Of a stretch of 64,000 bases of DNA, positions 24,538-34,505 are shown one piece after another (within the stretch, counting starts at the first letter, position 1; the number at the start of each line of letters is the position of its first letter). This DNA is from Palsa-295 sp963785585 (GTDB lineage: Bacteria; Acidobacteriota; Terriglobia; Acidiferrales; UBA7541): contig CAWAVW010000004.1 of assembly GCA_963785585.1 (NCBI GenBank), positions 1,302,001 through 1,366,000 of the forward strand, given 5' to 3'. The position numbers and the translations under genes are program-made. Under the pieces are notes generated by a model. The model saw nothing but the letters and a program-made list of their open reading frames with translations. It did no database searches and was not told where the DNA came from.

Positions 24538-25892
24538 CGGCACTCCTTCACGATGTGCATGTCGAACTCGACTTCTTATTTGATTTCGAGATGCGCGCAG
24601 GAGTTCAGAATTTCCAGCCCGCCCTCGAAAATCGCCGCGATTGTACATCGAGATTGGCCGGTTTGGCGTTCGTCGTTCCGGCGCTTCGCTTCGATGGCGA
24701 TGCAGGAGTGGCTGCCGCAATCGGCGCTGTGTCGCCTGCGGGCGAAAGCCGTGGGCGCGAGCATCGGTGGCGCGGCGCCAAGCCGCCGCTGGGTGCCGGG
24801 TCGCTGATGTGTGCTCCGCAAAAGCGGTGGCAAGCCACCGCACTCCGAAAGGGATCGTGCCGGACGTGCGGGAGGCGGCGGGGGATGCGCTTCTGGCGCG
24901 TGTCGATTCGCAAACCAAAAGTAAAGACGAAATCGAAAGCTGCCGGCACTCCGAACACCGTCGTGCCGCCGCTACACAAGCAAAGTCCTGAAGTCGCCGG
25001 TACCGAAGCAAGGTCCCGAAGTCACGGTAATTTTGACAGCGCAGGCCTAGTGAATTTCGGCGATGTAACCGCCGGGGAACTGGACGATCGCGCGGCGGCA
25101 AGCCGCCGCTGGCTGTCGGCTTGCTCATGTGTACTCCGCAAAAGCGGTGGCAAGCCACCGCACTCCGAAAGGGATCGTGCCGGACGTGCGGGAGGCAGCA
25201 GCGGATGCGCTCGTGGCGCGTATCGATTCGCTGAGCGCAAGGAAAGAGAAAATCCAAAGTTAGAACGGGTTCGGGCATCGATCCACGCGGCATAAAATCA
25301 AAACGCAACGGCTGACGGGCGGGAAGCCCGCCGCTACGAAGGCGAGAAGGTTTGGCTCTATGAATTTGACTCATCTTTCTGTTCGACGAAAATTGAATCC
25401 GCGTTCGCGACCTGCTGCGGCATCTCGATTTCTTTCGGAGTGCGGCGGCTTGCCGCCGCTTTTGACCGACGCTGATTCACCGGGATGTTTCCAGCAGCGG
25501 CTTGCCGCTGCTGCCCGGGCGACATCCCATTGGCGCGAGCCTGCCGCGAACGGCGCTGTTTCGCCTGCGGGCGAAAGCCGTGTGCGCGCGCATCGGTGGC
25601 GCGCCGACCTCAAAAAAACCAACGCGTGCCAGCGCGGGGGATTTCGGGGTATTATGCGGCCACGTCCCGTTTCCCAGGCACAGCCCCCTGGTAGCTTCGG
25701 TCGAACGCTGAGCCGCTGGAAGTGTCCCGCAACGTTTCCGGCAATCGCTTCGCCTCGGCCCGTTCGTTGTTAGCAAGGTATGCGCGTCGCGAGTCGATTT
25801 GTGTCCGCCGGCTCGGAAGTTCGCGGCGCGTCTTTGTGTATCTCGGTTTATATTTATTGCCCTGGTTGTCCATTCTGGCAGGAGGAAATTCC
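24538..25892. repeat. 1.35-kb family-C mosaic with B, and VOC remnant 2
   Basis: Family C: GCGGTGGCAAGCCACCGC near 24822, 25144; GCGGCGGCAAGCCGCCGC near 25090; GCGGCGGCTTGCCGCCGC near 25441; CAGCAGCGGCTTGCCGCTGC near 25493. A short 29-bp-type tandem lies at about 24973-25025. B-like GGGCGGGAAGCCCGCC lies near 25316. The order again follows copies 1 and 2 but is broken and partly doubled. The last ~170 bp (25720-25892) carry the leader of the large surface protein with its AGGAGG site at 25880. Confidence 0.8.
25034..25093 (-). pseudogene. Duplicated 3' end of the VOC gene (remnant 2)
   Basis: About 60 bp matching the end of the gene at 21017-21937 (IVQFPGGYIAEIH), now with a stop directly after the His and a diverged tail. 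As at 22634, it directly follows a 29-bp tandem unit. A fragment only. Confidence 0.78.
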
Positions 25893-28800
25893 GTGTTCGA
25901 GCGAATCATGCGAGGCAGCGTCGCGCTGCTATTCCTGGCCGTCCTATTTCATAGCGCGTCGGCGATGCCGCAGCACGCGCTTTGGGCGCAGACCGCGCCG
26001 CCGAGCAACGGCGTCGCCACCATCAACCCGGTTACTTTCAATTTCGGGGCGGTGGCAGTCGAAAGCACCAGTGCGGCAATGGAATTCACATTGATGAACA
26101 CGGGCAGCGGCACGCTCGGCAGCATCGTGGTGTCGCTGACGAATTCGGATTACCAGATCGTTGCGAACACCTGCGGCGCAACGCTCGCCGCGGGCGCGAA
26201 CTGCACGATCTCGGTGAGCTTCACGCCGGAGTTTTACGCGCCCGATCCCGGCGCCCTGGTGATCACCGACGACGCCGCGACCAGCACCACGCAGGCGTTG
26301 CTGGCGGGCACCGGCGTGAACAACGCCTACACGCTGCCGTTTGAAATTCATTTCGACGGCCAGGCGCTCGGTACCACCAGCGCCGCGCAGACGGCTCTGC
26401 TGTCGACCCAGGCCGGCGTATCCGTGCAGATCGCCGCGCCCACCACCGTGGGCAATGCCGCCGCCGATTTTACGGCGAACTTCGATTGCAGCACCACGCT
26501 TGCCGCGCCGCAGTCGTGCCAGGTGCCGGTCACGTTTACGCCCTCGGCGGCAGGCCCGCGCACCGCCGACCTGACGTTTGCATCGGCCAGCGGGCCGTAC
26601 GTGAATCACTTGACCGGCAACGGCGCGATCCGCCACCTCGCCGGCTTCACTGCCAATATTCTCGCGCCCAACGACGACGGCTCGTCGCCGGAAGTGCCGC
26701 TGCCGTTTGCGGTGAATTTTTTCGGCACCACGTACAACTCGCTGTATGTGAATAACAATGGAAACGTCACGTTCGGCCAGTCGCTCTCGGAATTCACGCC
26801 GACGGGCTTGAATTCAGACAATGGCGGCATTCCGATCATCGCCGCGTTTTGGGCGGACGTGGACACCAGCGGCGCGGACTTCGCGATTCCGCCTTCGGCG
26901 GTGGTCACTTACGGCGTGGACACGGTGAACGGGCATCCCGCGTTTGGCGTGATCTATGAAAACGTCGGCTACTATTCGAGCCATACCGACAAGCTCAACA
27001 GTTTTGAATTGATTTTGATCGACCGTTCGGACACCGGAGTTGCCGGCGCGTTCGATATGGAATTTGATTACGACAAAATTCAGTGGGAAGTGGGCGACGC
27101 CAGCACCGACAACGAAGAGAACGACGGATTGTGCGGAAACCTGGGATTGGCGGACTGCACTCCGGCGGCCGTGGGGTATTCGAACGGCACCGGCGACGCG
27201 GGGACGAATTTCCAACTGAACGGATCCTTTGTCGCGGGAGCGTTGCTCGATGGCGGTCCGGCGGCGACTTCGTTGATCAATATCGGGGCGGGCACGGGCA
27301 CGCAGGGCCGCGTCACCTACCAGGTGCGCAACGGCGCGGTGCAGTCGGCGGATCTGTCGCTCGGGATGACCGGCACGCCAAGCCCGGTGGCCGCGGGCTC
27401 GAACGAAACCTACACGCTCACGGCGTCAAACGCCGGGCCGGATACCGCGACGAACGTGACGATCAGCGACACGCTGCCGACGAATGCCACGCTGATGTCG
27501 GCCACGCCGTCGCAGGGCGCGGCGTGCACCGGAACCGCGCCGCTCACGTGTAATTTGGGTTCGGTGGCCAGTACGGCCAGCGCGACGGTGACGATTGTGG
27601 TGACGGTGAATGCCGGCGCCACCGGAACGGTGGTGAACTCCGCTTCGGTGACCGCCGACCAGCTCGATTCGAACACCGGGAACAACGCGGCGAACCTGAC
27701 GACCACGATTGGCGCGAGCACCACGCCGACGATTTCGATCGCGCCGACGTCGCTGACGTTTCCATCGCAGGCGCTGAACGTAACCAGCGCTGCGCAGGAT
27801 GTGATGGTGACGAACACCGGGAATTCCGCGGTGACGTTCACTTCGATCGCCACTTCCGGCGATTTTGCCGGAGCGACAACCGCGCAATGCGCCAACCTGC
27901 CGGTGGAAGGCACCTGCACGTTTGCGATCACGTTTACGCCGACGCAGAGCGGCGCGCGCACCGGCGCGATCACGTTCACGGACAACGCGACGGGAAGTCC
28001 GCAGGTGGTGGCGCTCAGCGGCACGGGCGCGGCGGCGAATGCTCCGGCGGTTACGTTTGCGCCCACGTCGCTCACGTTTGCATCGCAGGCGCTGAATACG
28101 CCCAGCGCGGCGCAGGCGATCACGCTCACCAATTCCGGCAACGCGGCGCTCACGATCAGCGGCATCTCCGTAACCGGCGCCAACGCGGGAGATTTTTCCC
28201 AGACCACCACGTGCGGCGCATCGGTGGCGGCGGGCGCGAACTGCTCGATCAGCGTGACGTTTAAGCCCACGGCATCGGGTGCGCGAACCGCGGCGATCAG
28301 CGTGGCCGACAACGCCGCGGGCAGTCCGCAGGCCGTGGCGCTCGCGGGTACCGGAGCCTCGGCAACGCCGACGGTGACGGTGTCGCCGGGCTCGCTCACG
28401 TTTGCCGCGCAGGCGCTCAACACTACCAGCGCGCCGCAAACCGTTACGGTGACGAACACCGGCACGAGCGCAGTGAACTTCAACGGCATTTCGATCGGAG
28501 AGGAAAGCAGCGCGTTCGCGCTCGGCGGCGGCACGTGCGCGCCGACGGGAACGCTCGCCGCTGCGGCGAGCTGCACGATTTTGGTGACGTTCACGCCGAG
28601 TGTGAATGGAACTTATACGGCGACGCTGGCGATTGCCGACAACGCGACCGGGAGTCCGCAGAACGTGGCGCTGACGGGAACCGGCGGCGCTTCGGCGATC
28701 ACCATTTCCGTGCCGCCCGGCGGATCGACCACGGCGACGTCCGTGCCCGGCGGGACGGCGTATTACGGTCTGGTGATTAGCGCGGGCACCGGCGTGAGCG

Positions 28801-29291
28801 GCACGGTGACGCTTGGGTGCGTGCCGTCGTCGCCGCTGCTGACGTGCAGCGTGATTCCCAGCACGGTGACGCTCAACGGCGGCAAGACCGAGGTCGCGTT
28901 TCAGATTCAGACGTATTGCCAGGGCGCGACCACGGCGAGCGGATGGGGCATTCCGTTTGGCGGCGGCAACGGCGGCAGTAGAAATTTCGGCGGCGGGTTC
29001 GGCGTTGGCGGCGTGCTCGCGGCGCGATTGCTGCTGGTGTTCGTCGCGATGCTGTTTGGATTGGCGGCGTTCGCGGTGTGGTCGCCGTGGGACGCGCGGA
29101 AAAACCGTCGCGTCGCGCTGGCGTTTGCGGTGTTGCTGCTGGTTGCGTTCGGATCGGCAGCGTGCGGCGGCGGCTTGGCGAAAGGGCCGAACGGTGCGAC
29201 TCCGCCGGGGACTTATACGCTGTCGCTATCGACGACCTTCAACGGCCAAACCCAGACGCTACCGAATTATTTGACGCTCATCGTGCAGTAG
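25893..29291 (+). CDS. Large surface/secreted protein: choice-of-anchor D, NIDO, DUF11 domains
   Basis: A 1132-residue exported protein; GTG 25893 has a textbook AGGAGG 7 nt upstream. Order: signal peptide (GSVALLFLAVLFHSASA), two anchor-D-type Ig-like domains, a nidogen-like NIDO domain (FGTTYNSLYVNNNGNVTFGQ ... IPIIAAFWADVDTSG), a DUF11 repeat (LTASNAGPDTATNVTISDTL), then three anchor-D repeats each opening PTSLTFxxQALN and closing with LSGTG. The C-terminus has a TM helix near residue 1050, a second hydrophobic stretch ending AFGSAACGGG, and a short beta tail. Likely cell-surface adhesion or scaffold (inference). Confidence 0.88.
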   Translation: MFERIMRGSVALLFLAVLFHSASAMPQHALWAQTAPPSNGVATINPVTFNFGAVAVESTSAAMEFTLMNTGSGTLGSIVVSLTNSDYQIVANTCGATLAAGANCTISVSFTPEFYAPDPGALVITDDAATSTTQALLAGTGVNNAYTLPFEIHFDGQALGTTSAAQTALLSTQAGVSVQIAAPTTVGNAAADFTANFDCSTTLAAPQSCQVPVTFTPSAAGPRTADLTFASASGPYVNHLTGNGAIRHLAGFTANILAPNDDGSSPEVPLPFAVNFFGTTYNSLYVNNNGNVTFGQSLSEFTPTGLNSDNGGIPIIAAFWADVDTSGADFAIPPSAVVTYGVDTVNGHPAFGVIYENVGYYSSHTDKLNSFELILIDRSDTGVAGAFDMEFDYDKIQWEVGDASTDNEENDGLCGNLGLADCTPAAVGYSNGTGDAGTNFQLNGSFVAGALLDGGPAATSLINIGAGTGTQGRVTYQVRNGAVQSADLSLGMTGTPSPVAAGSNETYTLTASNAGPDTATNVTISDTLPTNATLMSATPSQGAACTGTAPLTCNLGSVASTASATVTIVVTVNAGATGTVVNSASVTADQLDSNTGNNAANLTTTIGASTTPTISIAPTSLTFPSQALNVTSAAQDVMVTNTGNSAVTFTSIATSGDFAGATTAQCANLPVEGTCTFAITFTPTQSGARTGAITFTDNATGSPQVVALSGTGAAANAPAVTFAPTSLTFASQALNTPSAAQAITLTNSGNAALTISGISVTGANAGDFSQTTTCGASVAAGANCSISVTFKPTASGARTAAISVADNAAGSPQAVALAGTGASATPTVTVSPGSLTFAAQALNTTSAPQTVTVTNTGTSAVNFNGISIGEESSAFALGGGTCAPTGTLAAAASCTILVTFTPSVNGTYTATLAIADNATGSPQNVALTGTGGASAITISVPPGGSTTATSVPGGTAYYGLVISAGTGVSGTVTLGCVPSSPLLTCSVIPSTVTLNGGKTEVAFQIQTYCQGATTASGWGIPFGGGNGGSRNFGGGFGVGGVLAARLLLVFVAMLFGLAAFAVWSPWDARKNRRVALAFAVLLLVAFGSAACGGGLAKGPNGATPPGTYTLSLSTTFNGQTQTLPNYLTLIVQ

Positions 29292-30352
29292 CGCGCAGCG
29301 TTTTCGTGCTGAATGGCCGACCGTCGCGAGGCAAGAAGTTTCGTGAGAATCGATCGGCAGCGAGCGCGCGGCGAAAACCACACCGGCGCCGGTTTTGACT
29401 GTGTAGCGGCCGCACGACGGGTTTGGTCGTGCGGGAGCCTTTGATCTTGAATTTGATTTTGCGCCCCGCGGATCGATGCCCGAACCCATTCCAAACGTCG
29501 GAACGGGTTCGGCCGCTACACAGTCAACCTCCAAACCAACCGCAAGACCGTTCGTGCGCACTCGAAGGATTTCCGCGATCGATGCGTTTCGTAGACGCCC
29601 ACGTCTGCGTGCTTTGGTTTTGATTTTGCCCGCGCTGAATGCAAGGCAGCTCGTCCGCTGGCGCGGACTTCGCCGCGCAGACGTGGGCGTCTACGCTACG
29701 AAAGGCTGCGATGGAAGTGCGTCGGACGGGTAGCCGCGGGAAGGTTTGAGCGAACGTCAACGGCTGGCGGGCGTGAAGCCCGCCGCTACAAAGTCAAAGG
29801 CGCGCAACACGCGTGCGCGGCAAAAACCGCAGCGGTGCGCGAAGTTGACTGTGTAGCGGCCGCACGACGGGCTTGGTCGTGCGGGAGACTTTGATCTTGA
29901 ATTTGATTGTGAATTTGATTTTGCGCTCCCGCGGATCGATGCCCGAACCCATTCCAAACGTCGGAACGGGTTCGGCCGCTACACAGTCAACCTCCAAACC
30001 AAATGCAAAACCGTTAGTGCGCGCTCGAAGCATTTCCGCAATCGATGCCTTTCGTAGCGTAGACGCCCACGTCTGCGCGCTTTGGTTTTGATTTTGCCCG
30101 TGCTGAATGCAAGGCAACTCGTCCGCTGGCGCGGACATCGCCGCGCAGACGTGGGCATCTACGCTACGAAAGGCTGCGATGGGAGTGCGTCTAACGTTTA
30201 GCCGCAGGAAGGTTTGGGCGAACTTCAACGGCTGGCGGGCGTGAAGCCCGCCGCTACAAAGTCAAAAGCGCGCAACGCGCGTGCGCCGGCGCGATCGCTG
30301 CACGCCACCGAACCGTCCGACGCGAGTGTGGAACTTACGGCGACGGGCGCTT
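29292..30352. repeat. Tandem ~450-bp cassettes of F, A and B hairpins
   Basis: Two cassettes begin at about 29401 and 29851 (GTGTAGCGGCCGCACGACGG), period 450. Each contains an inverted F pair closing with GGAACGGGTTCGGCCGCTAC, an inverted A pair (29590/29676; 30055/30144) around GTCCGCTGGCGCGGAC, a TTTAGCCGC-containing linker, and a forward B hairpin (29760; 30230) followed by CAACACGCGTGCG-type sequence. The cassette continues beyond the DinB gene at 31080. No gene seen. Confidence 0.85.
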
Positions 30353-30973
30353 TTACCGCGGGCGCGTTTTCCATCCGAGCTGCTTCCACAATTTTTCCCA
30401 GTGCCACACGCCGTAGGCGGCGTGGACCGGCAGGCGAAAGCCGAGCTGGTGGGTGAGCATAATGATCTGGCCGCGGTGGTGCGCTTCGTGCGCGAACATG
30501 TACGCAAACATGCTTGCGCCGGCGGGCCAGGTCTGCGACCAACTGCCGCGCGAATATTTGGTGACGCGGCGCGACGGGCCTTCGGACAACGCGTCGGTGA
30601 GCATCGCGAGGCACTGCCGGGAGCTCTGGCGATGCGCCGCGCGAGCCTGCCGGATGGTGCAGCGCGCGGGATCGAGCGGGGCGGGCACTTTCAAGTGCGG
30701 CGCGGAGTTGCGAATCCACGACAAGCGATTATTGTGCAGGTGCGCGAAAATCATGGCGACGGTGCGTCCGTCGTGATGCTTGCTGCGCACCGGAGCGGCG
30801 CGCCACGCGCGCGGATCGATATTCGCAAGCAGCAACTGATTCATCAGGTCGTTGGCCGCATAGGTTTCGATCATCACGTCGCGAAATTCCGCGCCGCGCG
30901 AGCTGGGCGCGACGCTGCGCGCATCGCTCGATTTCTTCTGGCGTGATTTCGATTTCGGGGAACGCGTGGCCAT
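30353..30973 (-). CDS. DinB-family-like protein
   Basis: A 206-residue cytosolic protein from ATG 30973. After a Lys/Arg/Ser-rich N-terminus (~25 residues), a four-helix-bundle pattern follows with the putative metal His residues in IFAHLHNNRLSW and FAYMFAHEAHHRGQI, and a C-terminal HQLGFRLP segment, as in DinB/YfiT-like putative metal-dependent thiol transferases. The enzymatic role is unproven in most of the family. The gene is embedded in the 450-bp repeat array, which resumes at 31080. Confidence 0.82.
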   Translation of the reverse strand: MATRSPKSKSRQKKSSDARSVAPSSRGAEFRDVMIETYAANDLMNQLLLANIDPRAWRAAPVRSKHHDGRTVAMIFAHLHNNRLSWIRNSAPHLKVPAPLDPARCTIRQARAAHRQSSRQCLAMLTDALSEGPSRRVTKYSRGSWSQTWPAGASMFAYMFAHEAHHRGQIIMLTHQLGFRLPVHAAYGVWHWEKLWKQLGWKTRPR

Positions 30974-31483
30974 CTTCGCTCGGTGGAAACTCCGCCGCCT
31001 GGTTTCCGTTCCGTCGTCGAGGAGGAAATCGGCGAGCGCCAGCATGCGAAAATCCGCGAAGATTTGCAATCGGAAACCGGGCGCGAGCCCGCTGCTACAA
31101 ATTCAAAGGCCCGCGACACGCGTGCGCTGGCGCGATTTCTGCAGTTCGTAGCGTAGACGCCCACGTCTGCGCGCTTTGGTTTTGATTTTGCCCGTGCTGA
31201 ATGTAAGGCAGCTCGTCCGCTGGCGCGGACTTCGCCGCGCAGACGTGGGCGTCTACGCTACGAAAGGCTGCGATGGAAGTGAGTCTGACGTTTAGCCGCG
31301 GGAAGGTTTGGGCGGACGTCAACGGCTGGCGGGCATGAAGCCCGCCGCTACAAAGTCAAAGGCGCTTAACACGCGTGCGCTGGCGAAAACCGCAGCGGTC
31401 CCGGAAGTTGACTTTGTAGCGGCCGCACGACGGGTTTCGTCGCGCGGGAGACTTTGATTTGCGCTCCCGCGGAGCCTGCCCCG
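30974..31483. repeat. Repeat cassette B-A-A-B-F
   Basis: Degenerate B (GGGCGCGAGCCCGCTGCTAC) near 31080, an A inverted pair at about 31147-31172 and 31237-31265, forward B at about 31323-31353, and F (TTTGTAGCGGCCGCACGACG) at about 31413-31455. It continues the order of 29401-30300. Confidence 0.83.
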
Positions 31484-33358
31484 CTAAGCGGTCACGCGGG
31501 AGTAGGTCGAGTAGGTTTCCTGGTCGATGTCGGTGTAGGCGAGGAAGCGCACCGTGCCGAGCGGAGTTTGCGTGCTCCATGTGCGGCCGTGCTGCGCGGC
31601 GGAGAGCAGCGCCGCGCGCGTGACGCCGGCGCTCGCGCCATTTTCATCCGCGATGGGGAACAGCACGAGCGGGCCGCTCATGAGCGCGACGACGTTGGGG
31701 TGGCGCGCGTCGAGCGATTCCAGGCGCGTCTTGCGCGGCAGCTCGATTTCGATGCGGTCGCCGTCGCGCCACTCGCGGCGCATGGCGACGAATTGTCCTG
31801 CGGCGACGCAGGCGCTGTGTCCGTTCACGGAAATGCCCGCGCCGGTGGCCCACGCCGGAATGCGGAACTGGACGGCGAATTCCGCCGGGCGCGAAGCCTG
31901 CACGCGAAAGGCGATCGAATCGGCGAACGGATATTCGCCCGACTGCGTGAGCGTGATCTGCGAGCCGCTCTGCGGCGTGCCCTGCGTGAACCGCACGGAC
32001 GACGGTATATAGAGATTCACGTAAATTCCGGCGGCGTCGCGGAAATACGTGTGGATGCGATAGTCGGCGGCGATTTGCGGCAGCGTGCCGGAGCAGCACG
32101 GCCATCCGTGAATCGAATAGACTTTCTTCGCGGTGAAATTGCAGTCGGCGTAATAAAACGAGCGGCCATCGGGCTCGATCGGTTTCGCGCCGAGAATCGT
32201 GTTGTACATCACGCGTTCCATGCTGTCGCCGTAGCGCGAATCGCCATACACGCGCAGCAGGTAATTCGTCAGCTTCATATGCGCGTAGGCGCCGCACGGA
32301 GTTTCGAAGCTGTTGTGCGAATTCGTCAGGCTGGCGAACACGTCGTCGCTGTCGGGCGCGCGGAGTTGTTCGTCGGGTCCCCATCCGCCGGTGGCAAAGC
32401 TTTGCGCCGAGATCATTCGAAACGCATTCGTCGCGGCGCGCAAATGCTTTTCGCTGCCCGCGGTGATGTACGCCTGCATCGCGGAGCAAAGCGAATTCAC
32501 GTGGCTGTACGCGTGGCGTCCGGCGAGGTCGTCGCGGCCTTCCGAAAGCGGCCCGAAGTACTCGTCGTCGAGATATTGAATGCCGAGCGCGCGGTAGCGG
32601 TCTCCGGCGCCGCGCTGGTAGGCGAGAAAAAGATTTTCGGGCATGGTGTACGACTCGTCCCAGGTGTACGGGTCGGAGGTTTGCTTGCGCCAGGGATGGC
32701 CGTGCTCGATCGCTTTCGGCGGCAGGTGCGGCATGGCGACGTTGGTGGTTTGATCGAGGATCGCGAAGGCGTTGGAATCGTCGGCGAACTGGTGCGCGTC
32801 CATCAGGCCGCAGACAAATTTGTCGTAACAGTAGGCGGGGAAGCGGTTGTTCTCGTAAAAATCGCCGGTGATGGTTCTGGCGTAGAGCTGGTTGAGTTGC
32901 AGGATGCGTTCGCGAAGCTGCGGGGATTGGGTGATGGCGTAGTAGCGCGCGAACGCCGAAACCCACTGTCCGAACGTGCAGGCCGGCGCAAATCCGGCGT
33001 CGATTCCTTTCGTGTCGTAATCGGGATCGTACAAATACCAGCCGCCGAGTTCGGCGCCGGGAGCGGGCTGTCCGCTCATTTTGCGCAGAGGTTTCAGCAG
33101 GCTGTCGTCGCTGAGGCTCATCAGCACTTCGAGCGTGTGATGGAGCTGCGCTTCGTGCGCGGCGCTGGCGAGGTCCACGTCGGCGTAGGTGAATGTGCCG
33201 AGCGGTTTTGTGAGCGGCGCGGGAGCTTCGTCGCGTTTACCGCTCAGGCTGCGCGCGATCGCGCCCAGCGTTGATTTCGAATGCGACGCCGCGCCGGCAG
33301 CGGCAACGGATGCTGCGCCGAGAAACCGGCGGCGGGAGATGGTCGAGCGTTTGGTCAT
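31484..33358 (-). CDS. TAT-exported GH127-like beta-L-arabinofuranosidase (DUF1680)
   Basis: A 624-residue protein with a twin-arginine signal (SRRRFLGAASVAAAGAA, residues 8-24). The (alpha/alpha)6 barrel carries HAYSHVNSLCSAMQAYITAG, then SHNSFETPCGAYAHMKLTNY with Glu352 and Cys355, then IHGWPCCSGT with Cys421-Cys422: the zinc/thiolate centre of GH127, where Cys acts as nucleophile. The Glu-Cys spacing is ExxC rather than the ExC I recall for characterised GH127. A beta-sandwich follows from about residue 470. It probably trims plant-derived arabinose side chains in the periplasm; exact specificity is unknown. Confidence 0.87.
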   Translation of the reverse strand: MTKRSTISRRRFLGAASVAAAGAASHSKSTLGAIARSLSGKRDEAPAPLTKPLGTFTYADVDLASAAHEAQLHHTLEVLMSLSDDSLLKPLRKMSGQPAPGAELGGWYLYDPDYDTKGIDAGFAPACTFGQWVSAFARYYAITQSPQLRERILQLNQLYARTITGDFYENNRFPAYCYDKFVCGLMDAHQFADDSNAFAILDQTTNVAMPHLPPKAIEHGHPWRKQTSDPYTWDESYTMPENLFLAYQRGAGDRYRALGIQYLDDEYFGPLSEGRDDLAGRHAYSHVNSLCSAMQAYITAGSEKHLRAATNAFRMISAQSFATGGWGPDEQLRAPDSDDVFASLTNSHNSFETPCGAYAHMKLTNYLLRVYGDSRYGDSMERVMYNTILGAKPIEPDGRSFYYADCNFTAKKVYSIHGWPCCSGTLPQIAADYRIHTYFRDAAGIYVNLYIPSSVRFTQGTPQSGSQITLTQSGEYPFADSIAFRVQASRPAEFAVQFRIPAWATGAGISVNGHSACVAAGQFVAMRREWRDGDRIEIELPRKTRLESLDARHPNVVALMSGPLVLFPIADENGASAGVTRAALLSAAQHGRTWSTQTPLGTVRFLAYTDIDQETYSTYSRVTA

Positions 33359-34505
33359 GCGTGGCCTCGCTGCGGTGCGGCTTTGATTGTACTGCGATGC
33401 GATTGTTGGCGCAGCCTATCGTGACGTGTCTGTGCGACGAGAGGCGGCGCGCGCGTCGATTCGGAAACGTAGGGGCGCGCAACATGCGTGCGCTGGCGCG
33501 ATTTCTGCCTTTGGTAGCGTAGACGCCCACGTCTGCGCGATTTGGTTTTGAATGTGCGCGAGTTGGGCGGACGTCAACGGCTGGCGGGCGTGAAGCCCGC
33601 CGCTACAAAGTCAAAGGCGCGTAACACGCGTGCGTTGTCGCGGCTTTGGTCGAGTTGACATCGCTTGCGAGTCTGACGGCGGCGCGGCAGAAGGCCGTCA
33701 GGCTGAGAGCCTAACGAACTGTCAGGCAGGATTGCCTAACGTACGCAGATCGGAGCGCGGGGCTACGTTTTGCGAATCCATCCACGGGCGTAGGCAGTCT
33801 GCAAAGTGTTAAACGCTGCCGGCACGACGCTTGTCGCGTCGTGCGGCCGCTACACAGTCAAAATCAAAACCTACCGTTGGATTGGACGCTGCGGGTGTTG
33901 CGGCGGCAACGTAAGTTAGACAATCGTGTCTGACGGTTGGTTAGACACTCTTGTCTGACCGGTTTAGACGATGCAGCGTGCGCCGGTGCCGACACGAAGC
34001 GAAAAACCGTCAGGCTGAGAGCCTGACGAACGGCCAGACAGGAGTGTCTAACGTACGCAGATCGGAGCGCGGGGCTACGCTTTGCGAAGTTATCCACGGG
34101 CGTGGGCGGTCTGCAAAGTGTTAAAGGCTGCCCGCTCGACGCTTGTCGCGTCGTGCGGCCGCTACACAGTCAAAATCAAAACCTACCGTTGGATTGGACG
34201 CTGCGGGTGTTGCGGCGGCAACGTAAGTTAGACACTCGTGTCTGACGGTTGGTTAGACACTCTTGTCTGACCGGTTTAGACGAAGCAGCCTGCGCCGGTG
34301 CCGACACGAAGCAAAAGGCCGGCAGGCTGAGAGTCTGACGAACTGTCAGACAGGAGTGTCTGACGTACGGTGGGTGGGCGGGCGAAAATGCTCTACGAAA
34401 CGGCGGCGTTGGACGCTGGCTGACAACCTGCTACGGATGTGGCATTCTCGCGCCGGGATGCATTTGGCGAAGCGCAAGCGCGGCGCGCGCATCCAATTGA
34501 GTGCC
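33359..34505. repeat. Repeat block: A, B and two tandem D/E/F units of ~312 bp
   Basis: Reverse A at about 33514-33540 and forward B at about 33578-33609. Then E (GTCAGGCTGAGAGCCTAACG, GTCAGGCAGGATTGCCTAAC), F (ACGACGCTTGTCGCGTCGTG) and D (GTTAGACAATCGTGTCTGAC, GTTAGACACTCTTGTCTGAC) repeat with period 312: ACGTACGCAGATCGGAGCGC occurs at 33739 and 34051. The unit ends near 34375, just upstream of the ArsR gene. Confidence 0.87.

Noticed and set aside
27410..28594. A 394-codon minus-strand open frame with regular hydrophobic repeats
   Set aside because: Antisense of the anchor-D repeats; the periodicity mirrors the sense protein.
31454..33274. A 606-codon plus-strand open frame
   Set aside because: Antisense to the GH127 gene, which has a TAT signal and catalytic motifs.
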